The notes: generated by a model not told the origin, from the letters alone. Shown: positions 9,689 to 18,137, counted from the stretch's first letter. The stretch is DNA of 64,000 bases from Amycolatopsis sp. CA-126428 (GCF_002904335.1 NZ_PPHF01000152.1:1-64000), one strand, 5' to 3'. A program made the numbers and translations.

Positions 9689-10143
9689 ACACACCTTCTT
9701 ACGGGGGTCCGGGTGGCGGAGCCCCCGGCCGGGGCGAAGCCCCGTATGTCACCGGCGACGAACTGCCCGCCCTCGAGGTCCGCATCACCCGCGAGCAGCT
9801 GGTCCGCTACGCCGGGGCGGCGCTGGACTTCAACCCGATCCACTGGAACGAGAAGTTCGCGAAGGACGTCGGCCTGCCGGACGTGATCGCGCACGGGATG
9901 CTGACCATGGCGGTGGCGGGCCGGGTGGTCACGGACTGGCTCGGCGACCCCGCCCGGCTGATCGACTTCAGCGCCCGGTTCACCCGCCCGGTGGTCGTGC
10001 CGAACACGCCCGAGGGCGCGCTGGTGGAGATCACCGGCAAGGTCGCGGACGTCAAGGACGACGGCATCGCGCGGATCGACCTCGTGGTCAAGTTCGACGG
10101 CAAGACGGTGCTGGGGAAGCCGCAGGCCCTGGTCCGCGCCTGA
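9685..10143 (+). CDS. hadB: MaoC-like (3R)-hydroxyacyl dehydratase catalytic subunit HadB
   Basis: 152 aa. The hydratase-2 motif with catalytic Asp and His is present: YAGAALDFNPIHWNEKFAKD, then VIAHGMLTMA. It pairs with HadA to dehydrate (3R)-hydroxyacyl thioesters. It starts with GTG overlapping the hadA stop. Residues 4-17 are a Gly/Pro-rich stretch (PSYGGPGGGAPGRGEA) absent from typical HadB proteins. This stretch is encoded by a dispersed repeat, whose 29-bp core recurs in the minisatellite near 43.4 kb. No hadC follows, unlike mycobacteria. Confidence 0.87.
   Translation: MNTPSYGGPGGGAPGRGEAPYVTGDELPALEVRITREQLVRYAGAALDFNPIHWNEKFAKDVGLPDVIAHGMLTMAVAGRVVTDWLGDPARLIDFSARFTRPVVVPNTPEGALVEITGKVADVKDDGIARIDLVVKFDGKTVLGKPQALVRA
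9702..9730. repeat. 29-bp copy of a dispersed GC-rich repeat inside hadB
   Basis: This segment is the exact reverse complement of 43512-43540 (and of 43449-43477) in the 63-bp minisatellite. It includes GGTCCGGGTGGCGGAGCC flanked by G and C runs, and is itself partly palindromic. It is in frame with hadB and adds Gly/Pro residues to the N-terminus. It looks like an interspersed repeat that has entered a coding region. Confidence 0.75.
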
Positions 10144-10157
10144 GATCCCGCTCGGCC

Positions 10158-10205
10158 GGTCGTGAGTGGTAAGTCGGGTTAGAGGCCGCCTTACCACTCA
10201 CGACC
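10158..10205. repeat. 16-bp perfect palindromic element between convergent genes
   Basis: GGTCGTGAGTGGTAAG (10158-10173) is repeated as its exact complement at 10190-10205 around a 16-nt loop. It lies between the 3' ends of hadB and the SGNH hydrolase gene and could terminate both. The CGTGAGTGGTAAG arm looks like a dispersed intergenic palindrome family; that is recollection, not something tested here. Confidence 0.7.
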
Positions 10206-10221
10206 AGCCGCGGCAGACCGG

Positions 10222-11127
10222 CTACGGGAGCTTGAGCACCGCCAGCACCGCGTCGGCCATACCCTGCTCCCCCCGCGCGTTCGGGTGGAGGGGGATGGCC
10301 GGCGAGGCGGGCAGCACGCCCTCCACCCAGCGCTTGTCCGACGCCGAACACACGTCGTGGCCCTTGCCGGGGGTGGCCGTGTCCGCGTAGCCCGCCCGGT
10401 GCGCGTCCGCCTGGTCCTCCAGCATCTTGTTCAGCTTGCCCAGCGCGCCGCGGAAGTACTCGATGTCGCCCGCGCCGAACGGCAGGGACGGCCAGCAGCC
10501 GGTGCCGTCCGGGAGCACCGTCGGGTAGCCGACCACCACCACCCTCGCCTTCGGGGCCTTCTGGTGGATCCGGTCGAGGAGCGCGCCGACCTTCGGGGCC
10601 GTGGCGTCGATGCGCTCGGCCAGCTGGTCGTGGCCGCCGGCGGTCAGGCGATCCCGGCACGGTGCGGCGTCCTGGTGCGTCGTCGCGCAGCCCGACGCGT
10701 ACCCGATGAAGCCGATGTCGTTGCCGCCGATGCCCAGCGTCACCAGCGTCGTCTCCGCCGTCACCGCGTCCAGCTGCGGCGGGTTCGTCCCGTTCCCCGT
10801 CTTCTGCGCCTGGCTCAGGTGGTCCGTCGTCGCACCGCTGCAGCTGACGTCGGCGAACTGGGCCGGCTTCAGCTTCGCCGAGACGAGGTGCGGGTAGTTG
10901 TCGTCCGAGCGGTCGCAGCCGGCCGGGGTCCCCGCCTGGCGCCCGGTCCGCGGCGAGGACGTGTACGAATCCCCGAGGGCGACGTAGCGGCCGGAGCCAC
11001 CCCCGGTGTCGACGCCCTCCGGGGGCGCCGACGACGAGCCGTGGTGCCACTTGTAGTACCCGAAGGCCAGGAGCCCGACCACGAGCACGACCACCAGGCA
11101 GCCGCCGCCACCGCTCTTTTTCGCCAC
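10222..11127 (-). CDS. membrane-anchored or secreted SGNH/GDSL hydrolase
   Basis: 301 aa. An N-terminal hydrophobic helix (CLVVVLVVGLLAFGYYKW, residues 9-26) acts as a signal anchor, so the enzyme faces outward. SGNH blocks are readable: YVALGDSYTSSP (Ser nucleophile), GATTDHL, GIGGNDIGF (block III Asn) and IPLHPNARGEQG (catalytic His). Several Cys residues suggest disulfides. It is probably an esterase or lipase of the Streptomyces SGNH lipase type; substrate unknown. It is convergent with hadB. Confidence 0.88.
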   Translation of the reverse strand: MAKKSGGGGCLVVVLVVGLLAFGYYKWHHGSSSAPPEGVDTGGGSGRYVALGDSYTSSPRTGRQAGTPAGCDRSDDNYPHLVSAKLKPAQFADVSCSGATTDHLSQAQKTGNGTNPPQLDAVTAETTLVTLGIGGNDIGFIGYASGCATTHQDAAPCRDRLTAGGHDQLAERIDATAPKVGALLDRIHQKAPKARVVVVGYPTVLPDGTGCWPSLPFGAGDIEYFRGALGKLNKMLEDQADAHRAGYADTATPGKGHDVCSASDKRWVEGVLPASPAIPLHPNARGEQGMADAVLAVLKLP

Positions 11128-11162
11128 TTCTTCGTTTCTACCGAACCCGCCGCGCCACCGAC

Positions 11163-12122
11163 CTAGTCAATCCGGGTGATCCGCTGGGCGAGCAGGTCGT
11201 TGACCAGACCGGCGCCCGTCTCCGGGTCGTCCACGCTGACCAGCACGGTCCGGCCGTTCTCGAGCGCGAGGGCCAGCGCCGGGCCGCCGCGGACCTTGTA
11301 CGCCGTCGTGCCGGTGACCGGGTTGAACCGGAGACCGAGCCCGCCGTCGCCGAACGTCGTGAGCTCGCGCGTGGTCGCTTCGCGGATGGCGGCCAGGGCC
11401 AGGTGCCGCCACGGGACGCCCAGGAGGCCGAAGCGGATCGTGACGCCCTTGGCGTCCACGGTCGCCGACAGCCGGTAGGTCAGCGCCGTCACGACCAAGC
11501 CGACCAGGGCGATCCACACGCCGGTCTGCCACGGGAGCCCGGTGGGCAGGAGGGCGATCGCCACCGGGATCAGCGCCAGCGCCCAGAGCATCGCCGGGTT
11601 CACCGCGCGCCCCGACCAGAACGCGCGCTCCCCGGGCCGCAGACCGATGGTCGGCCGCTGACCCGAGGTCTCCTTGGCCGGCGGCGCCGGCAGGCCGCCG
11701 ACGAGGGCCGCCACCACCCCGATGACGGCCGCGCCCAGCATGAAGGGCACGACGACGACGCCGCTGCGGGCCGCGTGCCAGTCCGGGGCGTCGAGGTTCG
11801 CCACGAGCACCGAGAGCAGGACCGCGGCCGGCAGGGCGGCGAACCCGGCGCCCACCCCGACGGTCGGGCGCGGCAGCGGCCGTCCGCGGCGCAGCGCGGT
11901 GACCGCCGTCGTGGCCAGGAGCAGGACGGCGACGGCGCCGACCCCCAGGGTCAGGCCGGTGAACGCCCCGAGTGCGTTGTGGCCGTCCGGCGCGCTGCGC
12001 CAGTGCGTCGCGACGGGGTCGGGCAGCCGGTGCGCCCACCCGTTCTCGAGCGCGCCCGCGACGGCGAGCGCCGCGCCGGGCAGCACGGCCGTGGCGAACA
12101 GGACCCGGATCAGCTTGGTCAT
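11163..12122 (-). CDS. DUF1648-type multi-helix membrane protein
   Basis: 319 aa. An N-terminal hydrophobic helix leads into the DUF1648 signature (LPDPVATHWRSAPDGHNALG), then at least five more membrane helices and a soluble C-terminal segment of about 110 aa. The start ATG overlaps the stop of the GntR gene (ATGA). A YtrA-type GntR regulator paired with a DUF1648 membrane protein is a recurrent arrangement in Gram-positive bacteria. Biochemical function unknown. Confidence 0.8.
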   Translation of the reverse strand: MTKLIRVLFATAVLPGAALAVAGALENGWAHRLPDPVATHWRSAPDGHNALGAFTGLTLGVGAVAVLLLATTAVTALRRGRPLPRPTVGVGAGFAALPAAVLLSVLVANLDAPDWHAARSGVVVVPFMLGAAVIGVVAALVGGLPAPPAKETSGQRPTIGLRPGERAFWSGRAVNPAMLWALALIPVAIALLPTGLPWQTGVWIALVGLVVTALTYRLSATVDAKGVTIRFGLLGVPWRHLALAAIREATTRELTTFGDGGLGLRFNPVTGTTAYKVRGGPALALALENGRTVLVSVDDPETGAGLVNDLLAQRITRID

Positions 12123-12469
12123 GAGTACTTCTCCTTCAACACCCCGGTGAGTTCGTCCAGGCCGACGCCCGCGCGTTTCGCCTCGCGGACCAGGTCCTCG
12201 GCCAGCTCGGCCAGCCGCGCCCGGGAGGACGCGCCGCCGATGACGACGGCGCCCCGGCGTCGCCGCAGGTCGATGAGGCCTTCGTCGCGAAGCAGCGCGT
12301 ACGCCCGCAGCACGGTGTGGACGTTGATCTCGAGGGCCGCGGCCAGTTCCCGGGCCGGTGGCAGCTGCTGCCCGGGTGCCGGGCGGCCGTCGGCCAGGGA
12401 CCGGCGCAGCGAGGCGGCCACCTGTTCGAAGAGCGGGACGGTGGAGCTCGGATCGATTTGAACGAGCAT
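12119..12469 (-). CDS. GntR-family transcriptional regulator, YtrA-like
   Basis: 116 aa. An N-terminal winged helix (PLFEQVAASLRRSLADGRPAPGQQ, ELAAALEINVHTVLRAYALL, GLIDLRRRRGAVV) is followed by a short C-terminal helix pair. This is the small YtrA type without a large effector domain. It probably represses its own operon with the DUF1648 gene. The operator-like palindrome and -10 element lie directly against the start codon. Confidence 0.9.
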   Translation of the reverse strand: MLVQIDPSSTVPLFEQVAASLRRSLADGRPAPGQQLPPARELAAALEINVHTVLRAYALLRDEGLIDLRRRRGAVVIGGASSRARLAELAEDLVREAKRAGVGLDELTGVLKEKYS

Positions 12470-12470
12470 A

Positions 12471-12489
12471 GTTCTAACTATAATAGAAC
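12471..12489 (-). promoter_or_regulatory. operator/promoter of the GntR-DUF1648 operon
   Basis: GTTCTA-N7-TAGAAC is a perfect 6-bp inverted repeat. On the minus strand it contains TATAGT (12482-12477), placed to start transcription at or next to the ATG at 12469, so the transcript should be leaderless. A repressor bound here would block the -10 element directly. Confidence 0.6.
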
Positions 12490-12528
12490 AATGAGGCGCT
12501 GCGCGAGACCTGCGTCACACGGGTGGGG

Positions 12529-13464
12529 TCAGTCCGCGTTCGTGATCAGGTCGCCGGCGAGGTCCAGGGCGTGGTCGACGTCCTTCGCGACGTAGTGCAG
12601 GTCGACGAGCACTTCGGTGATGCCGAGCTCGCGGGCCACGTCGAGGCAGGGGAGGACGTCCGCAGCCGTCTCGACGGCGGTGCCCACCCGCGGGTTGATC
12701 CGCAGCACGCGGCGCAGGGCGTCCGGGTCGCGTCCGGCCTTCCGGGCCGCGTCGAGCGCGACCGACCAGAGGCCGGTCAGGTACTCCTTCGGCATCCAGC
12801 CGGCGAGCCAGCCGTCCGCGCGGCGCCCCACCCGGGCCAGCGCCGGCGGCGAGAACCCGCCGAGCAGCACCGGCGGGCGCGGGTCCTGTGCCGGGCGCAG
12901 GCCGACCGTCGACGGCGCGATCCGCCACTGCGGGCCTTCGTGCTCCGCGGGGTCGCCGGTCCAGAGCGCCTCGAGCGCGTCGAGCAGCTCTTCGAGCCGC
13001 CGGCCCCGGCCCGCCCACGGCACCCCGGTGGCGAAGTACTCCTCGCGCAGCCAGCCGAGCCCGAAGCCGACGTCGAGCCGTCCCGAGCTGGTCAGGTCGA
13101 GCGAGGTCAGCGCCCGGGCGAGGAGCACCGGGGAATAGACCGGGCCGGTCAGCGCGCTCATCCCCAGGCGGGCCGTGCGCGTCACGGCGGCCGCGGCCGC
13201 CAGCGTCGTGAACGGGTCGGCGAAGGTCTCGAACTCCCGGGGGTACGGGTGCTCCGGCGTCCCGCCGCCCGGGTAGAGGTCCGACGGCTCGAGCGGGGTC
13301 AGGATCCGGTCGCCCACCCAGAGCGAGGTGAACCCCAGGTCCTCCGCGGCTGTCGCGAAGCGCGCCACGGCGGCGGGGTCGGCCAGGGCGCCGTACTGGG
13401 GGAGTGCGAGGCCGAGCCGCATCGGAGCCCCCGCCGGACGGGGGGTGGTCGTCATGGCGGACAT
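12529..13464 (-). CDS. LLM-class F420-dependent oxidoreductase
   Basis: 311 aa luciferase-like TIM-barrel protein. The N-terminus MRLGLALPQYGALADPAA and SLWVGDRILTP are typical, as are the central GRLDVGFGLGWLREEY and PVLLGGFSPPALARVGRRADGWL. F420 cofactor use is inferred from the actinobacterial family; substrate unknown. Alternative starts lie at 13455 and at the M of MRLGL, and no strong ribosome binding site decides. It is divergent from the following tRNA-Trp. Confidence 0.85.
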   Translation of the reverse strand: MSAMTTTPRPAGAPMRLGLALPQYGALADPAAVARFATAAEDLGFTSLWVGDRILTPLEPSDLYPGGGTPEHPYPREFETFADPFTTLAAAAAVTRTARLGMSALTGPVYSPVLLARALTSLDLTSSGRLDVGFGLGWLREEYFATGVPWAGRGRRLEELLDALEALWTGDPAEHEGPQWRIAPSTVGLRPAQDPRPPVLLGGFSPPALARVGRRADGWLAGWMPKEYLTGLWSVALDAARKAGRDPDALRRVLRINPRVGTAVETAADVLPCLDVARELGITEVLVDLHYVAKDVDHALDLAGDLITNAD

Positions 13465-13661
13465 CCTGGCATGATCAGGTGGCCGGCGGGGAGTTTCCCG
13501 CAGGCCGGCCGGGGTGCGGTGGTCGATCGGGGGGCGCGGTTGCGGCCTCTCGCGAGGCTTGCCGTAGACTTCGGGACTTGGAACGCACTACGGTCATCCC
13601 CGCCTGGATGGTGGGGACGATGGAATGCGTCCTCCGGGGCTCCGAGCGATCGGGGCTCCAC

Positions 13662-13734
<73 letters not shown>

Positions 13735-13766
13735 CGTAACGGAACTGGTGGAGCGGAGGAGTGGTC

Positions 13767-14201
13767 GTGAGCGACAGCGACGCCAGCGGCGGCGAGCAGG
13801 ATCAGGACGGCACCGGGCAGAAGCCCGAGAGCCCGTCCCGTCCCGTCACAGCCGCTGCCCGGCGTGAGCGCCGTGCGACCGCTCGCCCGGCGGGGAAGTC
13901 CGCGGCACGTGCGGACGACAAGACCCGTCCGGCCGGGAAGTCGGGGGAGAAGACCGCCCCGGACGCGAAGGGCGCTCCGACTCCGAAGCGGGACCAGAAG
14001 CCGAAGAAGGCCTCCGTGTTCGCGCGGCTGGTGCGCTTCATCCGCGAGGTCTGGGCGGAGCTGCGCAAGGTCATCTGGCCCAACCGCAAGCAGATGGTCA
14101 CCTACACCGTGGTCGTGCTCGCCTTCGTGGTGTTCATGGTGGGCCTGGTGAGCGTGCTCGACCTGGCATTCAAGTGGGGCATCGGCAAGATCTTCGGCTG
14201 A
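13767..14201 (+). CDS. secE: preprotein translocase subunit SecE
   Basis: 144 aa. SecE clamps SecY in the SecYEG channel. The conserved core is C-terminal: VFARLVRFIREVWAELRKVIWPNRKQM, then a single membrane helix. A long Lys/Ala/Pro-rich N-terminal extension of about 80 residues is usual in actinobacteria. The GTG at 13767 was chosen because GGAGGA lies 6 nt upstream; the GTG at 13761 would touch it. It is followed by nusG. Confidence 0.95.
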   Translation: MSDSDASGGEQDQDGTGQKPESPSRPVTAAARRERRATARPAGKSAARADDKTRPAGKSGEKTAPDAKGAPTPKRDQKPKKASVFARLVRFIREVWAELRKVIWPNRKQMVTYTVVVLAFVVFMVGLVSVLDLAFKWGIGKIFG

Positions 14202-14275
14202 CGCGCTCCGGCGCGCGCCGATGTGGGGCCCAGGTCCCGGCCTTGGCCCGCAATGATCAACTGAGAGGACGGAAC

Positions 14276-15124
14276 GTGACCTCCGACAACGGCACAGCAG
14301 CCGGTCACGACCTGACCGAGCTTTCCGACGAGCAGGTGCACGCGGCACTCGGTGACGAGGAGTCCGCACACCTCGAGCCCGTCGACGTGTCGGACTCCGA
14401 GGTCGACGACGCCGAATCCGGTGCCGACGACGCCGCTTCCGCCGACGAAGGCGCTGACGAAGCCTCGGCCGACGAGGCCGAAGCCGAGCCCGCCGCGGAT
14501 GACGAGGACCCGGTCGCCAAGCTGCGCTCCGAGCTGCTCGCCGCGCCCGGCGAGTGGTACGTCGTGCACTCCTACGCCGGGTACGAGAACAAGGTGAAGA
14601 CCAACCTCGAGACCCGGACCCAGACCCTGGACGTCGAGGACTACATCTTCCAGATCGAGGTCCCGACCGAAGAGGTCACCGAGATCAAGAACGGCCAGCG
14701 CAAGCAGGTGCAGCGCAAGGTGCTGCCCGGCTACATCCTGGTCCGGATGGACCTGAACGACGCCTCGTGGAGCGCGGTGCGCAACACGCCGGGTGTCACC
14801 GGGTTCGTCGGCGCCACCTCGCGGCCGTCGCCGCTGACCGTGGACGAGGTGCTGAAGTTCCTCGCCCCGAAGGTCGAGAGCGAAGCCCCCGCGAAGGCGG
14901 GCAAGGGCGAGTCCACCGCGACCGCGGCCCCGCTCGGTGGCCCGGCCGTCGAGGTCGACTTCGAGATCGGCGAATCGGTCACGGTCATGGACGGCCCGTT
15001 CGCGACGCTGCCGGCGACGATCTCCGAGGTCAACATCGACGGGCAGAAGCTGAAGGTCCTGGTGTCGATCTTCGGCCGGGAGACCCCGGTCGAGCTGTCG
15101 TTCAACCAGGTCTCCAAGATCTGA
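14276..15124 (+). CDS. nusG: transcription termination/antitermination factor NusG
   Basis: 282 aa. NusG binds RNA polymerase and links it to Rho or ribosomes. A very acidic N-terminal extension (about residues 1-85, mostly Asp/Glu/Ala) precedes the NGN domain (GEWYVVHSYAGYENKVKTNL). A C-terminal KOW domain follows (EIGESVTVMDGPFATLPATI). Acidic extensions are common in actinobacterial NusG. The GTG at 14276 has GAGAGGACGGAA upstream. The order secE-nusG-rplK-rplA is standard. Confidence 0.96.
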   Translation: MTSDNGTAAGHDLTELSDEQVHAALGDEESAHLEPVDVSDSEVDDAESGADDAASADEGADEASADEAEAEPAADDEDPVAKLRSELLAAPGEWYVVHSYAGYENKVKTNLETRTQTLDVEDYIFQIEVPTEEVTEIKNGQRKQVQRKVLPGYILVRMDLNDASWSAVRNTPGVTGFVGATSRPSPLTVDEVLKFLAPKVESEAPAKAGKGESTATAAPLGGPAVEVDFEIGESVTVMDGPFATLPATISEVNIDGQKLKVLVSIFGRETPVELSFNQVSKI

Positions 15125-15198
15125 CGGCCGCCCGTTCGGCCGCAGTCCCCGTGTCCACGGCAGGTACGCGGGGAACGTAGTACAGGACAGGAAAAGAA

Positions 15199-15636
15199 AT
15201 GCCACCCAAGAAGAAGAAGCTTGCGGCGATCATCAAGCTGCAGATCAAGGCGGGTGCGGCCAACCCCGCGCCGCCGGTCGGCCCCGCGCTGGGTCAGCAC
15301 GGCGTCAACATCATGGAGTTCTGCAAGGCCTACAACGCCGCGACCGAGTCGCAGCGCGGGGACGTCGTCCCGGTCGAGATCTCCGTGTACGAGGACCGGT
15401 CGTTCGACTTCAAGCTGAAGACGCCGCCGGCCGCGCGCCTGCTGCTCAAGGCCGCTGGTGTCGAGAAGGGCTCCGGCGAGCCGCACAAGACCAAGGTCGC
15501 CAAGGTCACCTGGGACCAGGTCCGCGAGATCGCCAAGACCAAGGAGACCGACCTCAACGCGCACGACATCGACCAGGCCGCGAAGATCATCGCCGGCACT
15601 GCTCGGTCGATGGGCATCACGGTCGTCGACGCCTGA
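15199..15636 (+). CDS. rplK: 50S ribosomal protein L11
   Basis: 145 aa, normal length. It builds the L11 stalk base at the GTPase-associated centre with 23S rRNA and is needed for stringent-factor activation. The proline-rich N-terminal segment (AAIIKLQIKAGAANPAPPVG) and ALGQHGVNIMEFCKAYN are diagnostic. The ATG is preceded by ACAGGAAAAG. It lies 74 nt after nusG. Confidence 0.98.
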   Translation: MPPKKKKLAAIIKLQIKAGAANPAPPVGPALGQHGVNIMEFCKAYNAATESQRGDVVPVEISVYEDRSFDFKLKTPPAARLLLKAAGVEKGSGEPHKTKVAKVTWDQVREIAKTKETDLNAHDIDQAAKIIAGTARSMGITVVDA

Positions 15637-15716
15637 CGTTCGCAGCACTACCCGTGGGAGAGCCGAGTGCTGGCTCGTCACCACACTGATCCATATTCGA
15701 AGTTAAGGACAGAAGC

Positions 15717-16436
15717 ATGACCAAGCACAGCAAGGCTTACCGCCAGGCTGCGGAGCTCATCGACAAGGCGCGGCTGTACGCGCCGCTCGAGGCTGCGAAG
15801 CTGGCGAAGGAGACCTCCAAGACCAAGATGGACGCGACCGTCGAGGTCGCGATGCGTCTCGGTGTGGACCCCCGCAAGGCCGACCAGATGGTCCGCGGCA
15901 CCGTGAACCTGCCGCACGGCACCGGTAAGACCGCCCGCGTCATCGTCTTCGCCGTCGGCGACAAGGCCGCCGAGGCCGAAGCCGCCGGTGCGGACGCGGT
16001 CGGCACCGACGAACTGATCGAGCGCATCCAGGGTGGCTGGCTCGACTTCGACGCCGCGATCGCGACGCCGGACCAGATGGCCAAGGTGGGCCGCATCGCC
16101 CGCATCCTCGGCCCGCGTGGCCTGATGCCGAACCCGAAGACCGGCACGGTGACCCCCGCGGTCGAGAAGGCCGTGAAGGACATCAAGGGCGGTAAGATCA
16201 ACTTCCGCGTCGACAAGCAGGCCAACCTGCACCTGGTGATCGGCAAGGCTTCCTTCGACACCGAGAAGCTGGTCGAGAACTACGCGGCCGCGCTGGACGA
16301 GATCCTCCGCGCCAAGCCGTCGTCGGCGAAGGGCCGCTACCTGAAGAAGGTCACCTTCACCACCACGATGGGCCCGGGCATCCCGGTCGACCCGCTGCGG
16401 ACCCGCAACCTCCTCTCCGAGGAAGCTGCGGTCTGA
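15717..16436 (+). CDS. rplA: 50S ribosomal protein L1
   Basis: 239 aa, usual length. It forms the mobile L1 stalk that escorts E-site tRNA and often represses its own operon. Signatures are GRIARILGPRGLMPNPKTGTV and GKINFRVDKQANLHLVIGKA. It lies 80 nt downstream of rplK; that gap could hold an L1-binding leader, but I cannot define one. It is followed directly by a strong terminator. Confidence 0.98.
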   Translation: MTKHSKAYRQAAELIDKARLYAPLEAAKLAKETSKTKMDATVEVAMRLGVDPRKADQMVRGTVNLPHGTGKTARVIVFAVGDKAAEAEAAGADAVGTDELIERIQGGWLDFDAAIATPDQMAKVGRIARILGPRGLMPNPKTGTVTPAVEKAVKDIKGGKINFRVDKQANLHLVIGKASFDTEKLVENYAAALDEILRAKPSSAKGRYLKKVTFTTTMGPGIPVDPLRTRNLLSEEAAV

Positions 16437-16450
16437 GTCTGAGATCACCA

Positions 16451-16487
16451 GAAAGGGCGTCCCCGCTTGCTGCGGGGGCGCCCTTTC
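16451..16487 (+). terminator. terminator of the secE-nusG-rplKA unit
   Basis: GAAAGGGCGTCCCCGC pairs with GCGGGGGCGCCCTTTC (one G-U), followed by TTCGTGTCTT. It begins 14 nt after the rplA stop. Confidence 0.9.
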
Positions 16488-16506
16488 TTCGTGTCTTATT
16501 GACAGC

Positions 16507-17280
16507 ATGCCGACTTTCGCGTCGTTCGACGGGCTCCGGTTGCACTACACGGTGTGGGAGGGCGACGGCGCCCACCGCCCGGTGCTGCTGCAGCACGGTT
16601 TCGCCGCGGACACGAACGCGAACTGGATCTCCACCGGGGTCGTCGCGGCCCTGCGCTCGGCCGGCTTCACGGTGATTTCCCTGGACGCCCGCGGCCACGG
16701 CCGCTCCGAGAAGCCGCACGACGAGTCCCGCTACACCGAGGACGCGATGGCGCGGGACGTCTCGGCGCTGCTCGACGAGCTGCTCCTCGACGAGGTCTCG
16801 ATGGTCGGCTACTCGATGGGCGCGATCATCGCGCTGACGGTGACGGCGGCGGACAAGCGCATCCGCTGCCTGGCCACGGGCGGCGTGGGCTCGGGCATCG
16901 TCGACTTCGGCGGCGTGGACCTGCGCGTGGTCAAGCCGGCGGACATCGCTTCGGCGCTGCTGGCGGAGGACCCTGCTTTGGTCCCACCATCGGGAGTCCC
17001 GTTCCGGCTCTTGGCCGACGCGGTGGGCGGAGATCGCCGAGCGCTGGCGGCGGTGGCGCTGGCGTCGCGGGAGGGGCGCCTGGACCTCTCGGCGATCGGG
17101 GTGCCGACGTTGGTCCTGGCGGGAGAACAGGACCAGCTGGCAGCGGAACCGGAGCGCCTGGCGGCGGCGATCGCGGGAGCAAGGCTGGTCCGCATCCCGG
17201 GCGACCACATGACGGCGGTGATGTCACCGGCGTTCGCGGAAGCCCTGGTGTCTTTCCTTTCGGCTCCGCACCCGCGCTAG
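16507..17280 (+). CDS. alpha/beta-fold hydrolase
   Basis: 257 aa. Motifs are the oxyanion segment LLQHGFAAD, SLDARGHGRSEKP, the nucleophile elbow VGYSMGAI, Asp in LVLAGEQDQLAAEP, and His in IPGDHMTAV near the C-terminus. No signal peptide, so cytosolic. Substrate unknown. There is no Shine-Dalgarno sequence and a TTATT-type -10 lies just upstream of the ATG, so it is probably leaderless. It overlaps by 4 bp the end of the convergent gene. Confidence 0.88.
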   Translation: MPTFASFDGLRLHYTVWEGDGAHRPVLLQHGFAADTNANWISTGVVAALRSAGFTVISLDARGHGRSEKPHDESRYTEDAMARDVSALLDELLLDEVSMVGYSMGAIIALTVTAADKRIRCLATGGVGSGIVDFGGVDLRVVKPADIASALLAEDPALVPPSGVPFRLLADAVGGDRRALAAVALASREGRLDLSAIGVPTLVLAGEQDQLAAEPERLAAAIAGARLVRIPGDHMTAVMSPAFAEALVSFLSAPHPR

Positions 17281-18137
17281 CGGCTGGTCGGCGTCGGCAG
17301 CGGGCAGGGCGTGGGCTCGTTGGTGTGCTCGACGATCAGCCATTGGCCCTTCGGCACCTTCGCCACGGTGAAGGCGCCGAGCGCAGGGCCGCCTTCGATG
17401 CCGAACTGGCACGAGCTGATCGTGAACCGGTCGCCGGGGATCGGCTCCGACACGTACGACGGCATCGATTCGGCGTACTTGTTCTTGTTGGTGACCTTGC
17501 GGTTCAGCTCGTGCACCGCGACCTGGCAGTCCGCGTAGCCGAGGTCCTGGGCGAACTTCTGCTGGATCGGCTCGTCCATCCGCCCGCACGCCTGCGGGAC
17601 GAGGTTCTGCGCGATGGCGTCGTAGACCTCGCGGACGGCTTCGTACGGGCTCGTCGAGAGGATGTGGTTGGTCTGGTACTTCCCGCCGCCCTCCTGGGCG
17701 AGCTGGGCGGAGGTCTTGCCCGAGTCGTTGGGGAAGAAGTGGTTGTACAGCCACGTGCCGGCGACGCCGAGAATCACGATCGCCAGGACCCACGCGATCA
17801 CCTTCTTGCCCAGCCAGCTCAGCCATCGCGGCGCTCGACGGCGCTCGGTCGGGACGAGCTGGTAGCCGGGGGGAATGACCGGAGGCTGCCCGCCCGGCTG
17901 GGTGGCGGGCTGGGAAGGGGGCGCCTGGACCATCCCGGCATCCGGGGTGGGTGCCGGCTGGTTGCCCTGCTGGGCCTGCGTGAACCGCAGGTAGTCCTGG
18001 AACTGCTGGAACTGGCGGAACTGTTCGAGCTGCGCCGGGTCCGCCGGCGGCTGGGGAGGAGACCCCGCCGTGGGCGCGTTGGAGCCCGCCGGTTCGATCT
18101 CCGAGCCCGGCTTTCCGTCATCGCGCTGCTCCGCCAC
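17277..18137 (-). CDS. single-pass membrane protein with Pro/Gln-rich cytoplasmic N-terminus
   Basis: 286 aa, not recognised as a named family. Residues 1-95 are rich in Pro, Gln and Gly (FRQFQQFQDYLRFTQAQQGN). One membrane helix follows (VIAWVLAIVILGVAGTWLYN, near 112-131), then an extracytoplasmic domain of about 150 aa containing four Cys (ACGR, ADCQ, SSCQ, PCPL). The shape resembles actinobacterial proteins with a DUF4878/NTF2-like outer domain, but I cannot confirm this. Divergent from the L10 leader. Confidence 0.7.
   Translation of the reverse strand: MAEQRDDGKPGSEIEPAGSNAPTAGSPPQPPADPAQLEQFRQFQQFQDYLRFTQAQQGNQPAPTPDAGMVQAPPSQPATQPGGQPPVIPPGYQLVPTERRRAPRWLSWLGKKVIAWVLAIVILGVAGTWLYNHFFPNDSGKTSAQLAQEGGGKYQTNHILSTSPYEAVREVYDAIAQNLVPQACGRMDEPIQQKFAQDLGYADCQVAVHELNRKVTNKNKYAESMPSYVSEPIPGDRFTISSCQFGIEGGPALGAFTVAKVPKGQWLIVEHTNEPTPCPLPTPTSR

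Noticed and set aside
11403..12461. 352-codon plus-strand frame opposite the DUF1648 and GntR genes
   Set aside because: Arg/Gly/Pro-rich shadow frame; the minus-strand genes have clear domains and an ATGA overlap.
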